From Paguma larvata (Eukaryota > Chordata > Mammalia > Carnivora > Viverridae): 64,000 nt of DNA. Position 1 is the stretch's first letter, and every line of letters begins with the position of its first letter. The notes under the pieces are model-generated. The model did no database searches, was not told the DNA's origin, and saw only the letters and a list, made by a program, of their open reading frames with translations. This document shows, piece after piece, positions 1 to 10,589 of this stretch. The DNA lies in NCBI GenBank assembly GCA_030068075.1, contig CM057843.1:41423832-41487831 (forward strand). The letters run 5' to 3'. The translations under genes and the position numbers were made by a program.

Positions 1-120
1 GAAGAAACCATACTGTTTCCCAGAGGGGCTGCACCAGTCTGCGTTCCCACCAGCAGGGCACAGGGATCCCCTTTTCTCCGCATCCTCGCCGACGCCTGCG
101 ATCTCCTGTCTTTTGGAAGA
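1..120 (-). repeat. L1 (LINE-1) fragment, cut by window start
   Basis: The text matches the reverse strand of an L1 3' region: a 'gctgcaccagt..gcgttcccaccagcagg' stretch followed by 'ttctccgcatcctcgcc'. It is the same L1 portion seen intact at about 54760-54840. It is heavily diverged, hence old. Confidence 0.6.
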
Positions 121-1178
121 GCACTTGAACCCAGAGCCGTGGGGACTTTAGGGTTTCCTCTGAACAGAAACCTGAGTGCTTGAGATTCGTCACGCTTTTC
201 TTCTTCTCTCGTAAGCAGCTGGCAGGAGCCCGGCCTCGCCTCTGCTGAGACCACCTGTCCGGGGGCAGGAGAGACGGTGTGGCCAGCAGAGTCTCCGGAG
301 AGGGGAACCACCGCCTCTTTCTGTAGAGCAAGTTCAGGGCCCTGGCACGTCCCCTCTCCAGCCAACCTACAGCCTGAAACTTCTTTAACCAAGAACAAAA
401 GGTGACCCTTCCTTCTGTTAACCAGAGAGAGGGCTGGAGGTGTAACTGCGCTGGGCGAGGAGACACACAGGTCTAAATTATTTCTCACTAAGGTGGAGAT
501 GACTGATAAAGAATTCTTTCCTAAACCCTCGCTGCCTTGGTGAGAGGGGAAAAAAGAGCTCTAAGAGAGAACCACATGTTCCGCGAGGAGGAAAGAGGCA
601 CAGAGAGGAAAGTGTGGCGTTTAGGAAAGACCAGAGTTAGCGCGGGACTTCACCTGGAGCCTGGAGAGGTGGGGTTGGATATCTCTATCCAAAGGAGCAT
701 CAGGCCCAGTCGGCCTGGAGCCGACACCGAGTCCCCGAGCTGTGATTTCCAGTAGGAGGAGCCGGCAACACCCACGAGGGGCGTCAGAAATAGCCAAGCC
801 GTGTGGACACGTGATCATCTGTGGACCGGGCTTCAAAGAGGGTGGATGAGGCGCGGATTCGCCCCACGCACTTTTGCTGTGGGGTGACCACGTGCGGAAA
901 GCGGCGCCAGCCCTGCGCACGGACACTTGCTGCAGAGTTTCGTCAGAGCCCAGGGGAGGCCAGAGTTTCAGACGTCATGTCAATTTTGCTTAAAGGGGCA
1001 GAACCTTGGGTTCAAAGCGGTTCACTGCGGGGTAATTAAAGGACACTACCTTTTTCTCGAATCTGCTAACGAATCTCTCCAGGCCTTGTCTCCAAAGGTG
1101 GCTTCAAAAAGGCTTGCAAGCTAGGGGGGTATAGTTGCACTCGCCCTTCTCAGGGTGGCCTTCCTGGACTCCGTTACC
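121..1178. other. Unique sequence, no feature recognised
   Basis: GC-moderate unique DNA. Short open frames on both strands lack codon bias, splice context or family similarity. I see nothing to annotate. Confidence 0.5.
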
Positions 1179-1365
1179 TTTTTTTTTTTTAAGTTTATTT
1201 ATTTATTTTGAGGGGTGGGGCAGAGAGAGGGAGAGAAAGAATCCCAAGCAGGCTCTGCGCTATAAGCACAGAGCCCGACTTGGCTCGATCTCGCAAAGTG
1301 TGAGATCGTGACTTGAGCTGAAATCAAGAGTCAGACACCTAACTGACTGAGCCGCCCAGGCGCCC
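1179..1365 (-). repeat. Felid-type tRNA-derived SINE
   Basis: T-rich start (the A-tail of the element), GA-rich middle, then 'ctgagccgcccaggcgccc', the reverse complement of the SINE 5' end. It is moderately diverged. Confidence 0.9.
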
Positions 1366-1380
1366 AGACCCCCTTATCTT

Positions 1381-1630
1381 TTTTTTTTTCTTTTTTCTTT
1401 TTCTCTTTTTTTAAAATTTTTTTAATGTTTATTTATTTTTGAGATAGAGAAAGACAGAGCATGAGTGGGGGAAGGGCAGAGAGAGAGGGAGACACAGAAT
1501 CCGAAGCAGGCTCCAGGCTCTGAGCCGTCAGCACGGAGCTCGACGCGGGGGGGCTCGAACTCACAGACCGCAAGATCATGACCTGAGCCGAAGTCGGACG
1601 CTCAACCGACTGAGCCACCCAGGCGCCCCC
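1381..1630 (-). repeat. Felid-type SINE with target-site duplication
   Basis: Complete reverse-strand SINE with a long T/C-rich tail. It is flanked by near-identical direct repeats at 1366-1380 and 1631-1646 (agac/agaacccccttatctt), so it inserted immediately beside the older SINE at 1179-1365. Confidence 0.92.
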
Positions 1631-1784
1631 AGAACCCCCTTATCTTAAATTGTAACCTCTAGCACTCCTGACCCCCTTGCCCTGACTTATTTTTCCCAGC
1701 ATCTCTTACATCCTTCTGATACATATTTTATTTATCTATGTGTTTATCTTCTGTTTTTCCCAGTAGAATATTTCTACGGAAGAG

Positions 1785-2035
1785 CAAAGACTTTTTAGAA
1801 TCCACTTAACTGAGGTATCATTACATATAATAAACGTCCATTTCCAAAGCACATTTCTGAGGCTTGTTGTGTGTATATACCTGTGAAAGCACCACTACTA
1901 CCAAGATACTGAACATTTTCCATTACCCCCAAAAGTTGCCGCCACCCCCCTTCTCCTCTCTGCGACCTCTGCCCCCGCCCCGCCCCAGGCAACCACTGCT
2001 CTGCCTTTGTCATTACAGGTTAATTTAATCACAGA
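1785..2035 (-). repeat. L1 3' UTR remnant
   Basis: Reverse-strand L1 signature: 'ttaactgaggtatcattacatataataaac', then 'tatacctgtgaaagcacc', 'gatactgaacattttccattaccccc' and 'caggcaaccactgctctgcc'. Old and degraded. Confidence 0.7.
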
Positions 2036-2039
2036 GATT

Positions 2040-2130
2040 TCCACCTGCTCTATGTACTCCTGTGTCCCCAGCACAGAAGATGGTGCCCGGTACATAGCAG
2101 GCACTCAATAAATCCCCATTGAGTGACTGA
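2040..2130 (+). repeat. L2-like 3' end
   Basis: It shows the classic old-repeat tail: 'gtccccagcacagaagatggtgcccggtacatagcaggcactcaataaat', ending in a GAATGAATG-type run. Confidence 0.6.
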
Positions 2131-2239
2131 ATGAATGGGAAATCAGAGAAGATTCAGATCTCCCTTGATGTCAACAAGAATTACAGCCTTGCCATTGCCC
2201 TGGAGTTCCACAGGTCCTCCTCAGGAAGTGCTGGTGGAG

Positions 2240-2243
2240 TGAG

Positions 2244-2278
<35 letters not shown>

Positions 2279-2296
2279 GCACACGCACGCGCACAA
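2240..2296 (+). repeat. CA dinucleotide microsatellite
   Basis: (CA)n with interspersed CG units, about 50 bp. Likely length-polymorphic. Confidence 0.95.
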
Positions 2297-2317
2297 TTGA
2301 ATGGCAGAAAGTCCAAG

Positions 2318-2424
2318 ATCTCTGGCATCAGACAGATTCAAGCTCAAAACCCAGCTCCACCTCTCCTGACTTTAAGATCTCAGGCAAGCCCCTGACATTC
2401 CTCTGAGCCCCTTTCTCTTTTGCA
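2318..2424 (+). repeat. MIR fragment
   Basis: Resembles the MIR core: 'ctggcatcagacagattcaagctc..cagctccacc' followed by a 'caggcaagcccctgac' stretch. Confidence 0.6.
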
Positions 2425-2745
2425 AGTTGTTTTTTTCCAGTAGGCTTTACGCCCAGTGTGGAGCCCAACGTGAAGCTTGAATTTGAGATTAAGACCGGAG
2501 CTGAGATCAAGAGTGGGACGCTCAGGGCGCCTGAGTGGCTCCCTCAGCGGAGCATCTGATGCTTGATTTTGGCTCAGGTCATGATCCCCGGGTCATCATG
2601 GGATTAACCCCTGAACTGGGCTCTACACCAAGCATGAAGCTTGCTTAGGATTCTCTCTCTGTCTCTGTCTCTCTCTTTCTCTAAAAAAAAAAAAAAAAAA
2701 AAAAGTATGACGCTTTACCAAAAAGCCACCCGGGCACCTCTCTCT
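2425..2745 (-). repeat. Older carnivore SINE, split by a second SINE
   Basis: The reverse-strand element at 2425-2524 ('tttacgcccagtgtggagccc..cttgaatttgagatt..agctgagatcaagagtgggacgct') resumes at 2705-2745 ('gtatgacgctttaccaaaaagccacccgggcacc'). The interruption is the + strand SINE at 2525-2704. Confidence 0.85.
2525..2704 (+). repeat. Carnivore SINE nested in an older SINE
   Basis: It begins 'gggcgcctgagtggctccctcagcgg' and has a CT-rich stretch and a 24-bp A tail. It is flanked by the direct repeat agt(g/a)(g/t)gacgct at 2512-2522 and 2704-2714, created in the host SINE. Confidence 0.9.
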
Positions 2746-3330
2746 TCGGCAAGTTCTATAAGGGCGTATCCACCAACCCAGTGCTGTTGAAAGGACGAGA
2801 TGGGGCTAACGCCCGCCAAGGGCCTAGCCCACAATCAAGGCTCAGCGAACCTCAGCTATCCATATTATCAGCCATTCCAAGAACTGGGCTGAGAGCCCGC
2901 CCTGTCATAGGAGTCCGAGGAGACTCTTGATTTTGTGACGGCAAAGCCTGGGAAGAAAGGCAGAGGTCGTAAAAAAGTCAAGATCAGCTGGTTTCGGCTG
3001 CCGGAACAGATGATTCCAGGGTCTCAGAGGCCTCGGGCACCACCAAGTTCATCTGGCCCCCACACTTCCCGTGTATCACGTGTCCGCTCCTGCGGCGCTC
3101 CCCATCTGCTCGGCGCTCCCCACCCGCTCTGCTCCAGGGCGCGGCCGGCGGCCAGATTTCATCCTCGCAGGGGAGGGAAAAGAGAGCATGGTGAGCCCTA
3201 CTTGGCTTTGGAAGCTTCCACTCCCCGCTGACTCAGGCGCGCCGCTCGACTGGCCAGCACGAGTCACGTGGGCAAGCCTGAGCCAGGCCCCGGGGTCCGG
3301 GAAGTAGAATTCTTCTCCAGAGAGGAGGAG
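2746..3330. other. Unique sequence
   Basis: GC-rich around 3080-3260, with scattered CpGs. No supported gene or repeat seen. Confidence 0.4.
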
Positions 3331-3760
3331 AGAATGTTCGTGAACAAAGGGCCAGGGGGGTCACAGGCATAGGAGCAAATCCTTACTGGACGGGAGGAGC
3401 AGTGCTAGGAGCGTGCTAGGAAGGGAACAGGTCTGCCTCTGCCTGGAGGGCCGGGAAAGCTTCGTGGTAGGGGTGAGGCGAGAGCTGGGTCTTGAGGAAC
3501 GTGTTAAGAGTTCGCGAGGAAGAGAAAACGGGAAATATTTAGGCAGAGCAAAAAGGCAAACGCCAAGCCATGAAATCCGGGAACGGTCTGGTGTGTTCCC
3601 TGTGCTGGGCACCAGGGAAGGGGGCTGACTCTGGCCAGTGAACGGGGGCTCTGTCGGCCTAAGGATTCAGGATTTTTCTCTAAGGGTCTTGGAAAGGCGC
3701 TGAGGTTTCTGGGCAAGGAGATACGCTTTTGAACCCTACGGCGGCTGGATGGAGGGCCGG
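3331..3760 (+). repeat. Ancient interspersed repeat, family not assigned
   Basis: Content such as 'gcctaaggattcaggatttttctctaagggtcttggaaaggcgctgaggtt' resembles a widespread old mammalian repeat type also hinted at near 10205 and 17200. Divergence prevents a firm name. Confidence 0.35.
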
Positions 3761-3850
3761 TTTTCATCCTGGGGCAGAGAAGCAGCCCTGAGTCAAGGCG
3801 GAACCCCTGGGAAGGGCAAGGTTTTCTTGCACTACAGCCCAGCTAGGACC

Positions 3851-3920
3851 GATCTCGGGGGTGGGGAGGTCCCCTTTCCTGCTGCGATCTCGGGGGTGGG
3901 GAGGTCCCCTTTCCTGCTGC
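3851..3920 (+). repeat. 35-bp perfect tandem duplication
   Basis: Two identical 35-bp units (3851-3885 and 3886-3920, each starting gatctcgggggtgggg and ending cctgctgc). They are followed by short ggggtgc repeats. They lie at the edge of the CpG-dense block. Confidence 0.95.
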
Positions 3921-4510
3921 GGGGTGCGGGGTGCGGGGAGGGGGGAGCGGGCAAAGGCCAGCAGGAGCCCAGGAGGAAGGGCTGAGCCCCGCGGACCCGC
4001 CTGACCCCGCGCGGCCCCCACCAGCGCCGGGAGAGAGAGGCCCCTCCCGGGCCTCCGGAGGCCTGGCCTGGCCTGGCGGATATTTGTGTGTGATACGATT
4101 GTAATTTGGGCGCCTCTCGGCCGCAGTAAATTGTCCTGTTTGCACAGCGCCAGGCTGAAATAGCCCGGCGCGCGCGCCCCAGGAAATGAGCTCAGGCCCG
4201 GGCCGCCGCGGGGGGCGCGCTGCAGCCGCCCCGGCGCTCCCCGCGCCCCCGCAGGCCCGCGTGCGGCCGGCCGACGCGGCTATTTTTTTCACCGATCGGC
4301 TTCAACACGTAATTTAATTTGAATCCTGATCGTGAAAAAGCGCCCCGAGTCTCCGTCTGTCGAGGAGAGCTCCGAGCAGAGCGGGAGACGACGATGACTT
4401 GGGGGGGGGGGGCGGAGGGGGAAGGCAGCACCTTCCTTTGGGGGCGCGGAAGCGAGGCTTGGTCGCAGATGGGCTGCTTGGGCCCCCTCCCGCCCCGGCG
4501 ATGAAGAAAG
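3900..4510 (+). promoter_or_regulatory. Distal CpG-dense block with AT-rich flanks (candidate regulatory element)
   Basis: CpGs are very dense from about 3985 to 4280 (gcgcgcgcgcc, ccgccgcggggggcgcgc, gcggccggccgacgcgg). The block contains short AT-rich segments with no repeat character ('gatacgattgtaatttggg', 'cagtaaattgtcctgttt', 'caacacgtaatttaatttg'). It is about 43.5 kb upstream of MEOX1 and no gene is visible beside it. It could be an enhancer CpG island or an unannotated promoter. Confidence 0.5.
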
Positions 4511-4699
4511 CCAAAGCCAAAGGCGACAAATCTCGATTTTACACAAATGATTTCCCAGTAGGACGCTACAGCCGTGGAGGAGGCCGTGCGCCCGCCTTCC
4601 CATCCCCAGCACGCCATCCAACAGCCCTTTGAATTTCTCCAGCTTCCGGCCGGTCTTCACCCCTCCGCGGGCACACACCTGTCTGCGCTGTAATCATCA

Positions 4700-5090
4700 C
4701 GGCAAATGTGCAGTCCTCAGTCCTGGGCACTTTTTTTTTTCCCACGTGCCTTTAACTTCTCGATACTGTCTCTGGTCCTTACAGAATCTTCCGCTTCGCC
4801 GTTTGTTCTCGGGCTGGCACTGACAGGACCATGCCCCCCTGCGTTGGCTGGAGAAGGGGTCTTCAATCTCTCCCTGTCATAAATAACGCGGCAGTAAATG
4901 TCTCTGTAGATGTCGAATTGTTCTCTCTTCCTGAGGAATTATTTCCTTAGGATTAATTCCCGGGAGGAAGATTATTGGGCCAAAGGCTATGAACAGTTTT
5001 ATGTCGCTTGGTCTTCTTGCTGAATTGCTTTCCGAAAGGGTTGGGTCTGATGATTTACAGTGGGGAGGAAGGAGCTCGCCCAATGTGTAC
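4700..5090 (-). repeat. L1 3' region remnant
   Basis: Reverse-strand L1 pattern: 'ataaataacgcggcagtaaatgtctctgtag', 'ttaggattaattcccgggaggaagattattgggccaaaggctatgaac'. It corresponds to the part of L1 before the accessory 'ttgctggatca' motif. Old. Confidence 0.6.
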
Positions 5091-6785
5091 CCTGCTCGAC
5101 CCTACCCACACGCAAGGGGTATGACCTTGGGGGAGCCGAAGAGCCGGTCCCTGGGAGCAGCTCCAGGTGGGGGCAGGGGAAGGGTGACACAGAGAGGTGG
5201 TGCTGAGAGAGCCCTCACCCCAGCGTCGGTACTTTCTGGAAGGGCGGGCTTCCTAGATTCTGGACTCCCTCTCCTTCCGTCTCTGTTCCCTCTGTCTGTC
5301 GCTCACGCCTGTCACTGCCAAGCCCCCATTTCGTGTCTCTCCCTCGGAGTTCCCTGCAGCGGGGTTTGCTGAGCCAGCTTACCATGAACCGGAAGAGATT
5401 CACGCCTTTGGCTTCTCATCATCTTGGTCTCCTGCAGCGCAGCTGACCCCTCCGTGACAGGCTAAGGAGGGGCAGCTGGAATTTGCTCTGGGAGAAACCA
5501 GCTCCCTCTCGGTGGCTCCAGCATCTCGCCAGGTGGGGTTGTGGCGGAACCTTCTGTCTTTGCCAAGACCGGGACCGGGAGGGGAAACTGAGGACAGAAT
5601 AGCTCCTGTCCACACTCCAACCATCTGGTGTGATGCCGTGTCTCCCACCGAGAGAGGACACTTGTAGGGGACAGCTGGGCACAGGGAAGACAGACTTGGT
5701 TTCTCTTCTTCTGGAGAAACCCCATGTGTTCTCAGGATAAGCCCCTCAGGGGATGTGGGTCCCAGCTCGGCTAACACAAGGAAGTTCCGGGTGGATCGGC
5801 CACTTCAGTGCTGTCTCTGGGATCCGGAAGCCCTTGGCAGAGTCTCACTTAAGGCCCCCAAGCCGTCTTCCCATTGGCTACACCACAGAGAAGAGGACAT
5901 GGAGTTGGGGCCTTGGGTGTAACAAGTCTGAACATCTGACAGGACAGGGAGTCAGCAAACTCCCGGGATAAACTGGGACCTGCCGAGGAGGGCCCAGACC
6001 CAGGTGACACAGTGCTTTCCTCTGACCCCTCAGGCCCGCAGCCCCTGCCTCCAGAGCCTGCTTCCCACGGGACCGCTTGAAAGCCACCGCGCTGTCACCG
6101 GAGGGCAGCGCCCTTAGAATCACCCCTCCACTCCAGCTGCCAACCAAGCCCTGGGGTCGAGCGGTGCCTCTGATGGTCCATCTGCTCTGATGAAGTTCAT
6201 GACCCCTTGGCTACCCTTCCGGAGAAGACAGAGGGAAGCCCACGCACAGGGGCTGCCTAGACTGGTAATGGCTGCGCCCTGACGCCCCACTGGGCGAACA
6301 TGAGTATCACCCGGGGGGGGGGACGCGGCTGCTCTCTCATAGACTGGGCCTTCCCTGCTTTGGGCCATGTTTCCCCACGAGCGCCGCCTACTGGCAGACA
6401 CTCCTTTCCCTCCACCCCACTCAGCGCTTTTCAACCATTCCTGCCCAAGTTCCCAGTCTGGAGTACTGCCCCCGTGCCTCCGGTTCCCACAGCCTAGCCT
6501 ATTTCGTCCTTCGTGATGGTCCCAGCGATGCACGCTCCATGTCTTCTCCAAGTGTCTGCAAGGCCCAGTTAAGTCCAGCTTCACTTCCTTATCTCGTTCA
6601 CGGGCTCGCACGTAGTCTGTCTGGTGGCCCTGCCCGTATCTCACACATCCTTTGAACACCGTGGCGCCCAGCCCAGCTCAGAACTGCGTGTCGATCAACT
6701 TCAACTATTCCTCCAACTCTTTGTGTACTGACCAGGGTCTCGGTTGCAAGTGACGGGAAGTGATGCTGGCTAGGAAGCAGCAAAG
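5091..6785. other. Unique sequence, no gene recognised
   Basis: About 1.7 kb of GC-rich unique DNA. Overlapping open frames on the minus strand at 5400-5777 and 6120-6659 look like chance GC-rich frames. No conserved motif seen. Confidence 0.45.
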
Positions 6786-6985
6786 GGGGGGGGGGTGCCT
6801 GGGTGGCTCGGTCAGTTAAGCATCCGACTTTGGCTGAGGTCATGATCTCATGTTCATGGGTTCAAGTCCTGCATTGGGCTCTCTGCTGTCAGCATACAGT
6901 GTACTTCACTGTCCCTCTCTCTTTCTGTCCCTCCCTTGCTCTCTCTCTCTCTCAACATAAATAAATAAACTTAAAAAAAAAAAAA
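6786..6985 (+). repeat. Felid-type SINE with target-site duplication
   Basis: Starts at a G run then 'tgcctgggtggctcggtcagttaagc' and ends 'aaataaataaacttaaaaaaa'. Direct repeats gcagcaaa(a)g flank it (6776-6785 and 6987-6997). Confidence 0.93.
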
Positions 6986-6997
6986 GGCAGCAAAAGA

Positions 6998-7500
6998 GTT
7001 ACCTGGAAGGATACTACTAGTGGGCACTGAGGGTCCACGGGAAGGTCGGGCACTGGGACAGAATGGGCCAGGGAACGGGAAACCGGCCAGCATCGCATCT
7101 CAGGAAGTCGGGTCAGGAGGCTGCCCAGGCGCCACCCCTGCTGGCCACCAGTGCCTCTGCTGCGAGATCATGGCCAAGTGCGAATTCTGGGCAAGATGGG
7201 GGAGCATCCGATTGGCCAAGCCTGGGTCACATGTCCAACCCCAGACAGAGGTGGAGGACGTGGCCTCCCCAACTTCGGTGGTAGGATCCCTTCCTGCCAG
7301 GCCGACTCCAGGCCTATTCCACTCCCCAGGGTGGGATGCTGAGCAGCCCCCCTCCCCCAAATGACAAATGTCTAACAATTACTGAGAGTGTGCCAGGTGT
7401 TACCCCGCCACCCCTCCCCCCCACCCCCGGTGCAGGAATGCAGGCATAGGGAAGCAGCCAGGCCCCGGCCGGGCAGGGAGGCAGCTCCGAAAGCAACCTC
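6998..7500. other. Unique sequence
   Basis: Nothing recognised apart from C-rich runs near 7350 and 7410. Confidence 0.4.
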
Positions 7501-7660
7501 TCGGCTCCGTTTGTCATTTATGGACACCCACTCCATGCTGGACACAGTCCACAGGCTTTCGCAGACAGCATCCCGTTTAATCCTCACAGTGGTCAGGGCC
7601 AGACTATAGGGGCGAAGGGCCAAGGGGGCAGCAGGCCTGCCGAGGAGTTAGGACATCACA
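7500..7660 (-). repeat. MIR-like fragment
   Basis: 'catcccgtttaatcctcacagtggtc' and surrounding text fit a reverse-strand MIR; the match is weak. Confidence 0.4.
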
Positions 7661-7904
7661 CAGAAGCTGCCGTCCAGCTGGGTATGAGAGACAAGGAGAT
7701 GGACTCGCGTGTAGAAGGAGGGGAAAGGCGACCCAGGTGGCAGGCGTGGCGTGTGTAAAGGCGTGCGGGGTGACAGGATCACAGGGCGCCCAGGCCATCG
7801 TGGCCGCCTGGTGCGGTTGGAATGTAGGCAGCAGAGGCGGGCTAGAGGCTCTTGCGATGCCCTGTGCCAGCCGCGAGGAGACCTTGAATCCTCCAACACT
7901 AAAA

Positions 7905-8135
7905 GTAGCTAATATTTCGTGAACACTTACCAGATGTCAAGTCTTATAGGGGGCCCTTTACACTCATTGTCTCCGTCAATCTTCACAATCCCTATAAGGT
8001 AAGCGCTTTTCGTTACTTTTGAGGCTGAAGCAACTGAGGATCAGAGAAGTCGAGTGACTTGTCAAGATCACACAGCTACTCAATTGGTGGAGCCGGGACT
8101 TGAACCAAAGCCCACGGGTCAACCACTGAAGGTGC
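7905..8135 (-). repeat. MIR
   Basis: Nearly full reverse-strand MIR: 'aatatttcgtgaacacttaccagatgtc', 'cttcacaatccctataaggtaagc', 'gatcagagaagtcgagtgacttgtcaagatcacacagct' and 'ggagccgggacttgaacc'. Confidence 0.8.
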
Positions 8136-8547
8136 CGGAAGGAGCAATCCATGCCCTAACTGTGATCCTTTTCTTCCACAAAGACTGTACCCTTTGCAGG
8201 ATTCCCTAACTCCTCCTTCCCCCCGCCCCGCCATGGAGGGTGACCTGCGCAGTTCATGTCCGTGGCTTGTCTTACTCTTGCTCTACCAAGGTCATGTCAA
8301 GGAGGCCACGGCTACACTTGTTCCTTTCCATCGTGAGCTTCAAAACCCAGTGTCCTGTTACCACTTCTTGGTTCTGTGTTCACAGCAAAGGAACTGCCGT
8401 AGCATCTTCTGTGTAGGGGGGAATCTTTGAAATAGAAAATACAGCCTCTTGCTCTGACTGGACCCTTTGAAGGCGCTACCAGATGGAGGGACGGCGGCAG
8501 AGGAATCTGTCACGGCGGCTTCCTGTTTGCAGCCATGTCGCTAAGCC

Positions 8548-8735
8548 GGCCCGGTTGGAATCCCAGCTGCCCTGCTTCATAAGTCGTACGACTGTGGGCC
8601 GGTTAGCTAACCTCCCTGTGCCCCAGTTTTCTCATTTTATAAAACAGAGAAGAGCCCCTCCTAGGGATTGGGGGGAAGAGAGAATATGGGTTTACAAAGT
8701 GTCTGGAATGTAGTGAAGATTGAAAAACAGGAAAA
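8548..8735 (+). repeat. MIR
   Basis: 'ggttggaatcccagctgccctgcttcataagt', 'cctccctgtgccccagttttctcattttataaaa', 'gtgtctggaatgtag': forward MIR from the B-box region to the 3' tail. Confidence 0.8.
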
Positions 8736-9480
8736 ACGCTGTGTTGGGGGGAAAAGCCGTTGTGTTCCATTTAACACCCACCCTGGGACTGTCGCCGGGA
8801 TCCAGCACCACACGACGGGCTGGGATGGGTGGGAGATCTCGGGGTGGCGGCCAGGGCGGCAGGTGGGAAAACAAGCATGGCCGGGACCACGAGGGCAAAC
8901 CCTGGACGGGCCGGAGGAAGGAGAGGTCTCTCTTGGTAAGGAAATCGGGAAAACTTCTTCCATAACATGGAATTCCCATCCGGCTTTCAAGGACGTGTAG
9001 GATTATCAAACCTCAATGGGGAGACACCGTTCCGGGTAGAAGACACAGCGGAAACCCAGGTATGGAGGTAAGAGGGGGAGAAGGCCTTTCACACATCAAA
9101 GCGACCCAGGAGCCGCTGACGGTCCCTATGGAAAACTCTTCAGCGTCATGACAACCAGCCTGCCCTCCCAACCAGTCCTGACGGTCAGGCGTGGTGCGCA
9201 CAGAAAAACCAGAGACAGGCTCCCAGATGTGTCTGCTCGCAATGCCCTTGAGCCACACGCTGTCCCTCGTTGCCCCAGGGCTCCCTCTGTGCTGGTATCA
9301 CAAAGCGTCGCCTGTCATCTGAAAACACACGGCCTTCCAGAATGCCTACTGCTGCTCAGCAAAGCAGGGCAAGATCTGAGAGCATTGCTCTGGCGGCGGA
9401 GCGGGGTGGGGGGAGGAACGTCCAAACCCTCCACGTGAGCATCCTGCAGCCCAAGCCTTGTCCCTGCTGTCTCAGGTGAA
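8736..9480. other. Unique sequence
   Basis: No repeat or gene recognised. Open frames present on both strands at 8660-9010 are mutual antisense shadows without family similarity. Confidence 0.4.
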
Positions 9481-9850
9481 ATTTTGGAAACCTCAACCCC
9501 TAATTACCGCCTGGCACAGGGCACCCGGCGGTTTCCGGGTGGCTTGTACTGACTTGCGCAGTGTTCATAGGACAAGGGTCTGGGCTAAATTTAAGCACCG
9601 TCAGACAATTTAACAGTTTTGGGGGGGGGGTAATTTAATGGTAAACCATAATTACCGATACAACTGATACCTTAATTCCCCAAGCAATCTGTGGAGGTGT
9701 GTGGAATTCAAATCAGTCCAATTAGAATTCCATCTTCTCATAATAAAATACAGCATAATTGCTAATTGCCCCCCTGGCTCACAATATTTTAAGGCAGAAA
9801 GTTGGGTTTGTTTTTTAATATGGCTTTTATTTTAAAGTGTTTGTTTTCGA
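9481..9850. promoter_or_regulatory. AT-rich enhancer-like block with clustered homeodomain cores
   Basis: A repeat-free, AT-rich island in GC-rich surroundings. TAAT/ATTA-type cores occur at about 9501, 9631, 9649, 9672, 9719, 9756 and 9763, several as TAATTA, CAATTA or TAATTG. This texture is typical of conserved non-coding developmental enhancers. Conservation itself cannot be seen from one sequence. Confidence 0.5.
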
Positions 9851-10084
9851 TCTTGGACCGTTGCCCATGAGAGGGCAAGGATCCAGCGCTCTGTGCTCAA
9901 GGCTCCCGTGGAGCCTCAGTGTTTTTCCCCCTTGGCGAGAGCGAGAGGCCGGAGAGAGGGCCAGAGGTGCACGGGGCGTCTCTGGTGTCCGAGGTCTGGC
10001 TCTCAGCAAGGCCAGGAGCGGCTGTGTTGATGGGAGTCGCTGGGGGTTTAGGGCACTCTCGAGCTGGCAGAGCCTTCTGATGGA

Positions 10085-10200
10085 CGCTAGAGTAAGACAC
10101 GCAGAGGTTCAAGGCCAGACCCTAGGATGGGGGGCAGGTGATTCAACCTCCCCGGGGACTCCATCTCCCCTGCCGTAAAATGGGTATGATAATTGACCAG
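10085..10200 (+). repeat. MIR fragment
   Basis: 'gcaggtgattcaacctccccggggactcc..cgtaaaatgggtatgataattga' matches the MIR 3' half. Confidence 0.6.
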
Positions 10201-10204
10201 AAAT

Positions 10205-10565
10205 GGTAGTTGTGTCGCTTCATCAAGCGTTTTATTTGTTCATACAGCGTACGGAACAAATACCCACACACGGATATACACCGAGCGCCGCGTCTGCCGT
10301 GCATGGTTTTAGGGGCTGTGGATAAAATGGCAAAAGGACCAGATAAAATCCCTACCTTTGTGGAGTTTCCATTCTACGGGGAGACGGGTGACGATAAAGA
10401 AATGAAGATGCAAAGCAGTCTGACCCCCGGGAGGGTGACAGGCCCTGGCTCACGAGAGGTGTGGTCCGGGAAGACTTCTCTGAGGAAGTGGCATCTATCT
10501 GAGCTCATTGACCTGAGGAAGCTGCATTTACAGGTAAGGAAACTGAGGTTCAAAGGTCAAACTTA
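10205..10565 (+). repeat. Ancient interspersed repeat, family not assigned
   Basis: 'ttttaggggctgtggataaaatggcaaaaggaccagataaaatccctacctttgtggagtttccattctac' is a diverged copy of a common old mammalian repeat (also at 16555 and 49600). Confidence 0.55.
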
Positions 10566-10589
10566 GGGCGGCTGGGGCATGCTGTAAAA

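Noticed and set aside
2240..2296. Array-like CA repeats as a possible CRISPR or regulatory array
   Set aside because: Simple dinucleotide microsatellite with no spacers.
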